From contig JAGAOO010000079.1 of NCBI GenBank assembly GCA_017623675.1, positions 1 through 55,446 on the forward strand: a stretch of DNA of 55,446 bases, written 5' to 3'. Both the position numbers and the translations under genes were made by a program. Shown here piece after piece: positions 7,348 to 14,744 of the stretch (within the stretch, counting starts at the first letter, position 1; every line of letters begins with the position of its first letter). The notes beneath the pieces were generated by a model. It worked only from the letters and a program-made list of their open reading frames with translations. It was not told where the DNA came from and ran no database searches. Source of the DNA: Lachnospiraceae bacterium. Lineage in GTDB: Bacteria > Bacillota > Clostridia > Lachnospirales > Lachnospiraceae.

Positions 7348-8805
7348 ATGATTGAACAATTACAAAATGTAAATAATATATATGATTTGTTAGCATTATG
7401 CTGTTCATATATATTAAATGAATTTAAACAATCAACTTATGAGTTTGCTTCTTTCAATGAAGAAAAATATGAAAGCGTATTTAATGCTATAGAGAATTAT
7501 ATTACGGCAAAAGAGGAAGAAGGGCATAAAAAAGCATTCGATGAACTTAGAGAGTTTTTAATAGATTTCTTTCGGAAAGGCATTAACATTGAAAAGACTT
7601 ATGCAGTTGTAAAATATATTGATGATTTAGTTGAGATAGAACTAGTAGGTAACTTATTGATAGATAAAGGTATCATACAGTATGCTACATTAAATTTACA
7701 ATATACAAATCAAATAAGGATTATTCCTAAATTGAGAGAAACGTTAATGACAAGAAGTGAAGCACATTATCTGATAGAAAGTGGAGGGAAATACTCTTAT
7801 TTACGAGATAGGAGAGAATGCCCATGTTCAGTATTAGATGCTGTGACTGTGAATTATAAAATATGGGATAAGCAGAGAATTGATCAGTACCCTTTGAAAA
7901 TTTATCATATCGAAGAAAAAAATCCAATAGCCAAGCATTTTATTAATCGAGACAGAATTGTACTTGGAATTGTTCCATTTACAAAAAGAAAATTAGAAGA
8001 TATTTTTGATATATTATTTGAAAAAGGGTGCTTTTGTATAAATAATATGAAAGAAAGTGCGGAACAAGAATTAAAGAAAAGATATGTTGAGGTGTATGAA
8101 AGAAGTAGGAAGGCAGATATTGATTTTTTGATTTTCCCTGAGATGCTAATGACAGAAAATATTCTTTCTTCTATACAAGAAAAAGAAAAGAATGGTGGAC
8201 CACAAATTATTATTAATGGCTCAATATGGAAGGATAAGATAAATAGAACTATAGTTACTAATAATGTTGGAACTGAAATTCTAAGCTATTGTAAAAAGGA
8301 ACCATTTATTTACAAAAAGAATAATAAGAAATATAAAGAGCATTTGGATAGAACTAAGAATCGTGAATATGCTATTTTAGAAATTAATAATGTTGGAAGA
8401 ATAGGAATATGTATATGTAAGGATTTAGTAAATGAAGATGTGAAGTTATTTCATAAATATATAAATACTGATTTATTAGTTGCTCCTGCGTATACGAAAT
8501 CAATGGATTTAATGTCTGCTGCCGAAGAACTTTCAAAAGATTATAAATGTATCGTAGCTGTTGCAAATGCTTGTTCTGCTATCGAGGAGAAAGAAGTATT
8601 AGAGGACCAGGAGAAGATAGGATTTATTTCAATTCCTGCCAAGAAAGGGAGCGAACGTTCAGAAATTTTGAAATTTTATTTCAAAGATAATTGTGTAAAA
8701 GAGTGTGAAAATAAATGCATGGGAAAGGCTATTAATATAATATTTATGGATACTCAAGAATATCTAGGAGGAATTGGTATCCGAATTGAAGATGAAAATT
8801 TTTGA
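7348..8805 (+). CDS. Nitrilase-fold (carbon-nitrogen hydrolase) protein with extra N-terminal domain
   Basis: In this 485-residue protein the C-terminal half (about 190-480) looks like the CN-hydrolase fold. A catalytic Glu lies in IDFLIFPEML (E265), a candidate Lys in SYCKKEPF (K316/K317) and a nucleophilic Cys in GICICKDLV (C357), the order expected for the E-K-C triad. This family hydrolyses nitriles or amides. The first 190 residues are helical and unrecognised, without reverse-transcriptase motifs. It heads a three-gene, strongly AT-rich operon whose other members are a coiled-coil and a helical protein. Nitrilase domains occur in some antiphage systems (DRT type 1), so a defence role is plausible but inferred. 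GAGTGGGTGA precedes the ATG. Confidence 0.65.
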   Translation: MIEQLQNVNNIYDLLALCCSYILNEFKQSTYEFASFNEEKYESVFNAIENYITAKEEEGHKKAFDELREFLIDFFRKGINIEKTYAVVKYIDDLVEIELVGNLLIDKGIIQYATLNLQYTNQIRIIPKLRETLMTRSEAHYLIESGGKYSYLRDRRECPCSVLDAVTVNYKIWDKQRIDQYPLKIYHIEEKNPIAKHFINRDRIVLGIVPFTKRKLEDIFDILFEKGCFCINNMKESAEQELKKRYVEVYERSRKADIDFLIFPEMLMTENILSSIQEKEKNGGPQIIINGSIWKDKINRTIVTNNVGTEILSYCKKEPFIYKKNNKKYKEHLDRTKNREYAILEINNVGRIGICICKDLVNEDVKLFHKYINTDLLVAPAYTKSMDLMSAAEELSKDYKCIVAVANACSAIEEKEVLEDQEKIGFISIPAKKGSERSEILKFYFKDNCVKECENKCMGKAINIIFMDTQEYLGGIGIRIEDENF

Positions 8806-8851
8806 CGCTTAAATGTAGGAATTTAGGAAAATATTATGGTAGGTGAATTGT

Positions 8852-9859
8852 ATGAAAAGTTATGGCATTCGTAAAGATTCATTCATTGATAGTAATGATC
8901 TGGAAAAGGAATTGTTACTTAATGAAATGGAAATTTCTGTTCAAAGATATATAAAAACTGGTGTTAAAAATCAGCAGTTAGAAGAATTGTTAGATTTAGA
9001 GGAAGAATTTCAGACGCAATTTACACACCGTTTTTATGCTGGAGATATAGCGAAAAGAATTTCAGAATCTAGTAAACAGAGGTTTTTAGAACAACATTAT
9101 TTGCTGGAAATTTGTAAAGATAGTGGAGGTCAACCAACTGAAAAAAATAATGCTCAACTAATCAAAAAAAATTGTGACAAGATTTTCGATGTACTTGAAA
9201 AAAATTTAGAAGAATATTTGTCAGAAGTCCTAAAGGATGCTGCATATTTAAGTCATATGAATCAACTCTATGAACTCTATGAAAGAGAGAAGCAATTAAG
9301 ACAACAAGAAAAGGAATTTGAAAAAGTACATGAAAAATTTAAGGAGTTGTCCGAAATAACAAAACTGCTTAGTAAACAGAAAAGGATGGAAATAGAAGAA
9401 ATCGAAAAAGAAATCAATGTATCTCAGGAAAGATTTATTTTAGTAATGAATCAATGTGATAAGTATTTCAATGTAAAAGAGCAAGGCAAAAAATTAAAAG
9501 TTTCTTTATCCCCATATGGTAGAAAATATAATGATTTTATTGAAAATGACAGTCGGAAGTTTTCTGTAGAGTCATTAAATCAATTGGTTTTTAAGAACTG
9601 CAATAACATAATGAATTCATTGAAAAAATCTCTTAATTTGGGCTATGCTGTTGAACTAAAATTAGATGGGGTATTGCCAAGACATGAAAGAGTGATAAAG
9701 AATAGATATTATGATGCGTTTTATACCATTATGGAAGATAGTGAGGATGGCTATAAAATCAGACTAAATTATTTAAATGGAGAGAAAGTGAGTGAGAACA
9801 ATGAATATGAAAAAGATAGATTTAGAATCCCTGCCGGATGGAATGAAGAAAATTATTAA
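8852..9859 (+). CDS. Coiled-coil protein, second gene of the nitrilase operon (unknown function)
   Basis: This 335-residue protein is not recognised. Residues about 90-205 are a long Glu/Lys-rich coiled coil (for example REKQLRQQEKEFEKVHEKF). A compact C-terminal part (about 215-335) is probably globular. No membrane helix or known catalytic motif is seen. The ATG at 8852 is preferred over an upstream GTG because AGGTG lies 6 bases before it. It starts 46 bases after the nitrilase gene, and its end overlaps the third gene by about 59 bases. The tight spacing suggests the three products act together. A scaffold or sensor partner is one guess. Confidence 0.6.
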   Translation: MKSYGIRKDSFIDSNDLEKELLLNEMEISVQRYIKTGVKNQQLEELLDLEEEFQTQFTHRFYAGDIAKRISESSKQRFLEQHYLLEICKDSGGQPTEKNNAQLIKKNCDKIFDVLEKNLEEYLSEVLKDAAYLSHMNQLYELYEREKQLRQQEKEFEKVHEKFKELSEITKLLSKQKRMEIEEIEKEINVSQERFILVMNQCDKYFNVKEQGKKLKVSLSPYGRKYNDFIENDSRKFSVESLNQLVFKNCNNIMNSLKKSLNLGYAVELKLDGVLPRHERVIKNRYYDAFYTIMEDSEDGYKIRLNYLNGEKVSENNEYEKDRFRIPAGWNEENY

Positions 9860-10493
9860 TTTGTTTTATGAATTATTAGAAAAATGTCATTTTGAATTAA
9901 ATCAATTTGTAAGTGGCGAATCATTAACAATTCCATCTGATATATCAGAAATTCTTGATGATTCACTGAAAGATTTTTTAGATTCGATTGTGGATGAATA
10001 TCGAAAAAGCGATAATAAAGATGAATTCTTTAATATATTCTTATCTGTTGGTGATTATGAAAAGTTTGATAAGTTTATAAATTGGGTAGAGAAGTATGCA
10101 ATAGCGAAAGTAAAACCTTTATTAGAAGCAGAATTTTTAACAAATATAACTATTGATGAATTTGAAAAGATGACTGATTATTGTTTTGAAAATTTTGTGC
10201 TAATGGATATAGGAGACAGCAATATTGACAAAGAAATATGGGATGTTAAAAGTATATTAATAATGAAAAAGGTATTATATACTTTTATTGATATATGTGT
10301 TGTGGGAAACTATTCAAAAGAAAATGCGTTTTCAAATATGAATAGAATATTTGGACTAAGTAAGGAACGTTGTGAAATATGGTGGAAATTGGTGGAAAGT
10401 AATAGTGAAAAATTATGGAAAATATTATTAATGAAAAAATATACTAGAATTGAAAATAAATTAGATCATTTGCTGGAATGTCTAGAAGCTTAG
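9801..10493 (+). CDS. Helical protein, third gene of the nitrilase operon (unknown function)
   Basis: This protein of about 230 residues is predicted to be all alpha-helical and acidic, with no recognised motif. The start is uncertain. The candidates are ATG at 9801 or 9807 within a weak GTGAG context, or a GTG at 9792; all overlap the end of the coiled-coil gene, which argues for coupled translation. A terminator follows about 150 bases downstream. Codon use is strongly A/T-ending, like the two genes before it and unlike the conjugation genes, consistent with separate acquisition. Confidence 0.55.
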   Translation: MNMKKIDLESLPDGMKKIINLFYELLEKCHFELNQFVSGESLTIPSDISEILDDSLKDFLDSIVDEYRKSDNKDEFFNIFLSVGDYEKFDKFINWVEKYAIAKVKPLLEAEFLTNITIDEFEKMTDYCFENFVLMDIGDSNIDKEIWDVKSILIMKKVLYTFIDICVVGNYSKENAFSNMNRIFGLSKERCEIWWKLVESNSEKLWKILLMKKYTRIENKLDHLLECLEA

Positions 10494-10650
10494 AGACTGT
10501 TTCAAGTTTTGCGTAAATTTCAAAAATTGAAATAAGATATGAAATAGTTATGAATAGGCAGATTATGTTTAAAAAGGATAGGTTGATTTATAAAGTAGAT
10601 GATGCCAGTATTTATATATTAGTTTGCAGATACCACTATAATGAAATAAA

Positions 10651-10688
10651 GAGAATGCCCTGAGGTTGTGATGCTTCAGGGCATTCTC
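10651..10688. terminator. Bidirectional terminator between convergent genes
   Basis: GAGAATGCCCTGA (10651-10663) and TCAGGGCATTCTC (10676-10688) form a perfect 13-bp stem, with an A-rich 5' flank and TTTT after it. It separates the nitrilase operon from the minus-strand gene at 10730. Confidence 0.85.
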
Positions 10689-10729
10689 TTTTGAATTATC
10701 TATAAAGTAATGTATAGAATAAAATACGA

Positions 10730-11467
10730 TTAAGTCTCTTCAATATTACTGGAACTGTTTCGAATAAACATAGCGTTATAAGGGAAGGTTAAATCTACAC
10801 CATGTTCAGGTAGTTGAAAGAAGCCTATCTCAGGTGATTTCTTCCAGATTTCTTCGTTTATCATGAAATTATTCTCATCAAGTAGTGGTTTGACTTGCTT
10901 TTTCAGAACCTCCGAAAAATTAGGATAAGCTGAAATACAATATGTATATATTTCTTTTTTAAAACGTTCAGTAATGGAGTAAATCGGAAATTCAGAGAAA
11001 AATACAAAATGTGGAATTCCGTATAAATCAGAATTCCTGCATTCAATTATACCAATATATTCACTGTGCTCTGGAAGCTTATTATCTAATATAATCCAAG
11101 AGGTTGGAACATAGGCATATCCAGTTCTTATTTTGATTCTTTTCATCGGAATGTTTCTGGTAGTACATTTGCCATTTGTTAAGTAGTAGATAAGTTCATG
11201 GCATGTTTTTTTGATTGCATCTGCTTCAGAAGAACGAAAACTGCTAGAATTATTATATTGAAATGTATCAGAATTTAAGTAATCTTCACATGTTATTGCA
11301 AAGGAATTGGCTAGCTCCTCTGGCAGGTTCAAAAAATTTGAAATTAAAAAATTTACAACACTGCTTGTTGAACAGTTATTATGACAGTCACAGTATTCCT
11401 TTAATTTCTTATAGTTTTGTGGCTCAAAATCAATAGACATTTTTTTTCGATTTATAATATTATTCAT
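10730..11467 (-). CDS. Hypothetical protein with ribbon-helix-helix-like N-terminus
   Basis: This 245-residue protein is not recognised as a whole. The first 50 residues (MSIDFEPQNYKKLKEYCD, then TSSVVNFLISNFLNL) have the strand-helix-helix look of a ribbon-helix-helix DNA-binding domain. The rest is a mixed alpha/beta domain with several aromatic residues. AGGAGG lies 6 bases before the ATG. It is AT-rich like the nitrilase operon, with which it converges at a shared terminator, so it may belong to the same cargo as a regulator or partner; this is inference from position. Confidence 0.5.
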   Translation of the reverse strand: MNNIINRKKMSIDFEPQNYKKLKEYCDCHNNCSTSSVVNFLISNFLNLPEELANSFAITCEDYLNSDTFQYNNSSSFRSSEADAIKKTCHELIYYLTNGKCTTRNIPMKRIKIRTGYAYVPTSWIILDNKLPEHSEYIGIIECRNSDLYGIPHFVFFSEFPIYSITERFKKEIYTYCISAYPNFSEVLKKQVKPLLDENNFMINEEIWKKSPEIGFFQLPEHGVDLTFPYNAMFIRNSSSNIEET

Positions 11468-11568
11468 ACATGACCTCCTATTAATAACATGTTGTGTTAT
11501 GTTTTATGTTATTATATCACAAAAATACTTAAAAAGCAAATGTTTAATTGATATTAATTTTGCATGTT

Positions 11569-11640
11569 AATTTTCTCCTGTTCCTGATGTAATTTCACTA
11601 TTCGTTCAGAAAATAATACTGATTCCATTCTGATAGCTAG
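11569..11640 (-). pseudogene. Decayed C-terminal fragment of an XRE-type repressor
   Basis: The minus-strand reading ends IVKLHQEQEK, closely matching MVKLHREQEEK at the C-terminus of the intact repressor gene at 12078-12431. The DNA also lines up over about 70 bases. No start or helix-turn-helix part remains. The stretch 11468-11772 otherwise holds only the toxin 2 promoter and leader. Confidence 0.55.
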
Positions 11641-11696
11641 ATGAATAATAGTAAGACTATTTACTTGCTTGATATATGAAAACTATTGGAGATTGG

Positions 11697-11725
11697 TTGA
11701 GAATATAAGGTTAGAGTATTATAAT
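11697..11725 (+). promoter_or_regulatory. Promoter of toxin 2
   Basis: TTGAGA (11697-11702), a 17-base spacer and TATAAT (11720-11725) place the start near 11732. That is exactly where the conserved 5' stem (GTTGTC/GGCAAC) of the toxin leader begins. Confidence 0.7.
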
Positions 11726-11772
11726 TGTATTGTTGTCGCACCCATTCTGGCAACAGAAAGGGGGTGTATCGT

Positions 11773-11868
11773 TTGGATCTATTAATTACTTTTTTTGTTT
11801 CTGTTATGGCAGGTGTGGTTAGCTACTACATATGCAAATGGTTAGACGGAAGCGATGGCGACAATTAG
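11773..11868 (+). CDS. Fst/Ldr-like type I toxin peptide, copy 2 (31 aa)
   Basis: This 31-residue peptide has a hydrophobic helix (LLITFFVSVMAGVV) and the tail YYICKWLDGSDGDN. The last 20 residues equal those of copy 1, but the first residues and the start-region DNA differ. The TTG start is set by GGGGGTG at 11760-11766. The mRNA leader can form the stem GTTGTC/GGCAAC, whose loop contains CACCC, complementary to the ribosome binding site, so full-length message may be translated poorly. The product is presumably a membrane-acting toxin controlled by the convergent RNA at 11891-11970. Confidence 0.75.
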   Translation: MDLLITFFVSVMAGVVSYYICKWLDGSDGDN

Positions 11869-11890
11869 CCTGACGGATGCTCTACCGTAA

Positions 11891-11970
11891 AAAGAGAAGA
11901 AACCCCAGAGGTGGCGACCTCTGGGGTTTCGTTTTGTGTATCGCTTGGATACTAATTACTTTTTTTGGCT
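11891..11970 (-). ncRNA. Antisense antitoxin RNA of Fst-like type I module, copy 2
   Basis: The minus-strand promoter consists of TTGCGT (12000-12005), a 17-base spacer and TATAAT (11977-11982). The transcript should start near 11970, carry the complement of the toxin start repeat (11936-11966) and end at the shared terminator. Its length of about 80 bases and its layout match the par/Fst RNAII type. Confidence 0.7.
11899..11930. terminator. Bidirectional terminator of toxin 2 and antitoxin 2
   Basis: GAAACCCCAGAGG (11899-11911) pairs perfectly with CCTCTGGGGTTTC (11918-11930). It is followed by GTTTTGT on the plus strand and by TTCTCTTTTT on the minus strand. Confidence 0.85.
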
Positions 11971-12077
11971 AGTGCCATTATAGCATATGTAAAATTGAAA
12001 CGCAATATGCCAAATGATACATCTAACTTAGTAAGTATATTATTGCAAATTTAAGTGAATTACCTTCGGATTTTCCC

Positions 12078-12431
12078 CTATCCGATATCTTTTTTCTTAT
12101 GTGTCTTTTCTTCCTGCTCCCGATGCAGCTTCACCATTTCACCTAGGATAATATCCTGATTTTCCTCTGATAGCCGGTTAAAATATGTGAGTGCCTTTCG
12201 AGCATTAGGATTAACAGTTGGTATTACAGCATTCCTAGAATTAGTTAAATCAAGTAAATAGTCTACGGAGACATTGTATATTTGTGAAAGTTGTATCAGA
12301 ATATCAACAGGAATCTGGCGTTTCCCGCTTTCATAAAGTTGATATTGTGGTTGATTAATGCCTAATCTAGATGCTATATCAGATTGTTTAAAATCATTAT
12401 CTTCTCTTAGGTCACGGATGTGTTTAAACAT
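12078..12431 (-). CDS. XRE-family (cI-like) repressor
   Basis: This 117-residue regulator has an N-terminal helix-turn-helix (FKQSDIASRLGINQPQYQLYESGKRQIP, residues about 14-41) and a VSVDYLLDL motif, common in phage and element repressors. The C-terminal helix is charged and ends in a Lys-rich tail. It is transcribed away from the small membrane-protein/XRE pair. Its predicted promoter (TTGTCA on the minus strand) shares bases with the divergent TTGACA at 12478, so binding here could switch both directions. It probably controls element excision or transfer genes; that part is inferred. A decayed relative lies at 11569-11640. Confidence 0.8.
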   Translation of the reverse strand: MFKHIRDLREDNDFKQSDIASRLGINQPQYQLYESGKRQIPVDILIQLSQIYNVSVDYLLDLTNSRNAVIPTVNPNARKALTYFNRLSEENQDIILGEMVKLHREQEEKTHKKKDIG

Positions 12432-12477
12432 ATGAATTCCTCACTTTTTTTAAGATTATCATATATATAAAAATGAG

Positions 12478-12505
12478 TTGACAAATGAAGTTAAATCAAT
12501 ATAAT
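12478..12505 (+). promoter_or_regulatory. Divergent promoter region between two regulators
   Basis: TTGACA (12478-12483), a 16-base spacer and TATAAT (12500-12505) drive the small membrane-protein gene. The minus-strand -35 of the cI-like repressor overlaps the same TTGACA. AT-rich near-repeats (AATATAATTAT) at about 12498-12530 could be operators. Confidence 0.6.
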
Positions 12506-12572
12506 TATATGTAAACGAATATAATTATTTTCGTGTGAATATGTGATTTTGGCATATTTTTGGAGGGAATAT

Positions 12573-12779
12573 ATGGAAAATATAATTTCTATGGATTATC
12601 CAATTGAATATTATGCATATAGTATTCTGTTATTAATGATGTTGATTACTGTTGCATATTTAATAGGAATGACTATTTTAGCAACAATGAAGCAGGAAAA
12701 AACAAACAAGAAAAATGGTAGAGGAGGTGGAAAAGGTGGCAGTACCAGTCGGAGAAAGGATAAGAGAAGCAAGGCATAG
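12573..12779 (+). CDS. Small single-pass membrane protein with basic Gly-rich tail
   Basis: This 68-residue protein has a membrane helix (residues about 14-37, SILLLMMLITVAYLIGMTIL) and a C-terminal tail rich in Lys, Arg, Gly and Ser. The start at 12573 is chosen because GGAGGG lies 5 bases upstream. Its 3' end overlaps the XRE gene at 12736 by 44 bases in another frame, so the pair is translationally linked. I recognise no family. Confidence 0.6.
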   Translation: MENIISMDYPIEYYAYSILLLMMLITVAYLIGMTILATMKQEKTNKKNGRGGGKGGSTSRRKDKRSKA

Positions 12780-12933
12780 ACAGGGATTATCTCAAGCTGT
12801 ATTGGCGGATAAATTAGGAATTGATCAAAGCGAAATATCCAGAATCGAATCCGGCGAGCGACAGGTAAAAGATACGAACAAGCAGGCTTTAGCAGACATT
12901 TTAGATGAAAATATTATGAATCTATTCTTTTAA
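12736..12933 (+). CDS. Small XRE-family DNA-binding protein
   Basis: This is a 65-residue, stand-alone helix-turn-helix: IREARHRQGLSQAVLADKLG and IDQSEISRIESGERQV. It has the size and look of Cro/excisionase-control proteins of mobile elements. A GTG start at 12736 is preferred because AGGAGGTGG is spaced 5 bases from it; an ATG at 12715 has no site. It lies opposite the cI-like repressor, suggesting a lysogeny-style switch for the element. Confidence 0.75.
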   Translation: MAVPVGERIREARHRQGLSQAVLADKLGIDQSEISRIESGERQVKDTNKQALADILDENIMNLFF

Positions 12934-12940
12934 TAGAAAA

Positions 12941-12976
12941 CAGCATCCCCCAACCGACCAAAGTTTCAGGATGCTG
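12941..12976 (+). terminator. Possible terminator or hairpin after the XRE gene
   Basis: CAGCATCC (12941-12948) pairs with GGATGCTG (12969-12976) around a 20-base loop. The following sequence is only weakly T-rich, so termination is uncertain. Confidence 0.4.
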
Positions 12977-13101
12977 CTTAACCACAAGAATCTGATTCTA
13001 AATACAAACTAGGGATTGCATAAAATCAAACTCACCTTTGAATGTATTATAACAAACTTTATGTAATTGTCAAAGGAAAATTTTAAGAAGGAGGAAGGAA
13101 G

Positions 13102-14685
13102 ATGAAAGTTACAATCTCAAATGAGATTATTGACCGGGTGGAAGAAGATGGAATGGTAGTCAGTAGAATTCCTAAAACCAATCAATATTTATATCTGAAG
13201 CCGGAATCAATTCTGGCAACGGGTGAACATTCAATAGTAGCGAATTTAGAACCAACAAAACTATATACGGTCGGAGAGAAGAATCCGGAGCAACCTGGCA
13301 CAATGATACGTGGAGAAACACTATCAAAGTATTATGAATATGAAAAGCAGTATGATCCGCAGGAGCAGGCGGCAAGAAGACTAGAACAGCAAGCAAGAAA
13401 GCAAACGGAAACGCAGCGACAGCAGACAAACAATGTTCAACAGGCAGCAACCAAGCAGACTATTTCGCAGCCAGTGCAACAACAACCGGTACAACAACAG
13501 GCAGTTCCACAACAGGCTCCACCTGTTAGTTTGGAACAGAAATATTCCAAGGAGCAATTCAAACAGTTGAAGTTGGGACAAAAGCACCATTTAGATATTT
13601 CCCAGTATTGGAATATCCAATTATCTGCCGGGCAAATGAAAGAATTACGTTTGATGCAAGAGAACGCAGTAAATATTGAGAAACTGGGATATAATCATCC
13701 GTCTGTTCCGGTTGATGTGCTAGAAGAATTACGACTTGGGCATAAAGCTGGTTACGATATGAGTAAATTCGACTGGAGGAACATGTCCGCAAAACAATTA
13801 ACACAGATTCGCTTAGGCTTAGAACACAACGTGGATGTGTCAAAATATGCATTCAGAGCTTATTCAGATGCCCAAATGAAGCAATTGAGATTAGGACTGC
13901 AAAACGGATTAGATATAACATCCTATCGGAATCCAAGATTTACAGATAAGCAGATGTATTCCATGCGGTGCAGTCAGTTGTTTGAACGAATCATGGAAAA
14001 GTTGAGGGATTTGTTTGAAAGCGTAAAGCGATTCCTTCAGGAGAGTTCATTAAACCAGATACGGAAAAAAGTCATGGAAAAGGTATCAAATGGTTTGGAA
14101 AGAACAGCTGATGTTATCTCTGGTGAGAAATCAATGCAGTTTTTTATGAAACAGCAAATACCGGAAGAAACATTAGATGCACGTATTAATGAGACGGTTC
14201 AGGATATCAAGGAATTACTGGTTTCCCAGGAATTGGTTTCGGAGGAAGTGCTACATAACCAAACAATATCGGAGCAGATGAATACAAGAATCCGAGAGGC
14301 AGTTGATAAATTAATGCAACCGGAAAATATTCAAAATACAGTAAATCAGGAACAGATTATTGAAGAAACAGCAGAGAGTGTGGTTCGGGATGCCGGAGCA
14401 AGAATACAAGAACAACCAATGCAGCAAGAACAGGAAAGTTATGAACAGCTTAGTGATGTTAAGAAACTTGAGAGAGCTTATAACGAGGGTAGGGAACTGA
14501 CGGAAGAAGAAGCAGCGATTGAAGATAGATTGGAAACAAAGGCAGAGTATGATCCGGAACTGGAAGTTGAATATGAGGATGACTGGAATCAAGAAGGATT
14601 ATCAGATAGAGAACTATTTGAACGGATTGGTGAAGAGATGAGAATGGAAGCAGAAGCTGCCGGTGAATGGACGATGGAAATGTAA
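13102..14685 (+). CDS. Element-encoded repeat protein with QMKQLRLG-type units
   Basis: This 527-residue cytoplasmic protein has three parts. After an N-terminal domain (1-85) comes a Gln-rich linker (about 90-140). Next is a run of roughly 30-residue units (about 150-290), each containing a version of QMKQLRLGLxxGLDISxY (QFKQLKLGQKHHLDIS, VLEELRLGHKAGYDMS, QLTQIRLGLEHNVDVS). A long helical, strongly acidic C-terminal half follows. Similar repeats occur in large proteins of Tn1549-like elements; their role is not known to me. No catalytic motif is seen. AAGGAGGAAGG precedes the start. The structured RNA region begins just after its stop. Confidence 0.65.
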   Translation: MKVTISNEIIDRVEEDGMVVSRIPKTNQYLYLKPESILATGEHSIVANLEPTKLYTVGEKNPEQPGTMIRGETLSKYYEYEKQYDPQEQAARRLEQQARKQTETQRQQTNNVQQAATKQTISQPVQQQPVQQQAVPQQAPPVSLEQKYSKEQFKQLKLGQKHHLDISQYWNIQLSAGQMKELRLMQENAVNIEKLGYNHPSVPVDVLEELRLGHKAGYDMSKFDWRNMSAKQLTQIRLGLEHNVDVSKYAFRAYSDAQMKQLRLGLQNGLDITSYRNPRFTDKQMYSMRCSQLFERIMEKLRDLFESVKRFLQESSLNQIRKKVMEKVSNGLERTADVISGEKSMQFFMKQQIPEETLDARINETVQDIKELLVSQELVSEEVLHNQTISEQMNTRIREAVDKLMQPENIQNTVNQEQIIEETAESVVRDAGARIQEQPMQQEQESYEQLSDVKKLERAYNEGRELTEEEAAIEDRLETKAEYDPELEVEYEDDWNQEGLSDRELFERIGEEMRMEAEAAGEWTMEM

Positions 14686-14690
14686 CCCCC

Positions 14691-14744
14691 AGCCTATCAG
14701 GAGACACCTTAACCGGTGGTTCGGTTCGAGTCCGGACATAGGCT
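14691..14744 (+). ncRNA. tRNA-like fold lacking D and anticodon arms
   Basis: AGCCTAT (14691-14697) pairs perfectly with ATAGGCT (14738-14744), like a 7-bp acceptor stem. Inside it are a mini-hairpin, CACC/GGTG with a 6-base loop, and a canonical T arm: stem TTCGG/CCGGA around the loop TTCGAGT (14725-14731). About 20 bases stand where the D and anticodon arms should be, so it cannot be a normal tRNA. Confidence 0.5.

Larger units (their letters stand above)
11764..11966 (+). repeat. Direct repeat pair flanking the type I toxin 2 module
   Basis: The block 11764-11796, covering the toxin ribosome binding site, start codon and first codons, is repeated at 11936-11966 with one short gap and two or three changes. 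The second copy lies beyond the shared terminator and becomes the 5' part of the antisense RNA. This matches the DRa/DRb repeats of par/Fst loci. The copy 1 module has its own different repeat pair (1892-1915 and 2056-2082). Confidence 0.75.

Noticed and set aside
7348-8805. DRT type 1 (reverse transcriptase plus nitrilase) defence protein
   Set aside because: No reverse transcriptase motifs occur and the protein is far too short.
13381-13590. Minus-strand Leu-rich frame opposite the Gln-rich linker
   Set aside because: It is the complement of the CAA/CAG-rich linker of the repeat protein and has no start signals.
14691-14744. A genuine tRNA gene
   Set aside because: Acceptor and T arms fit, but only about 20 bases stand in place of the D and anticodon arms, and no anticodon can be assigned.
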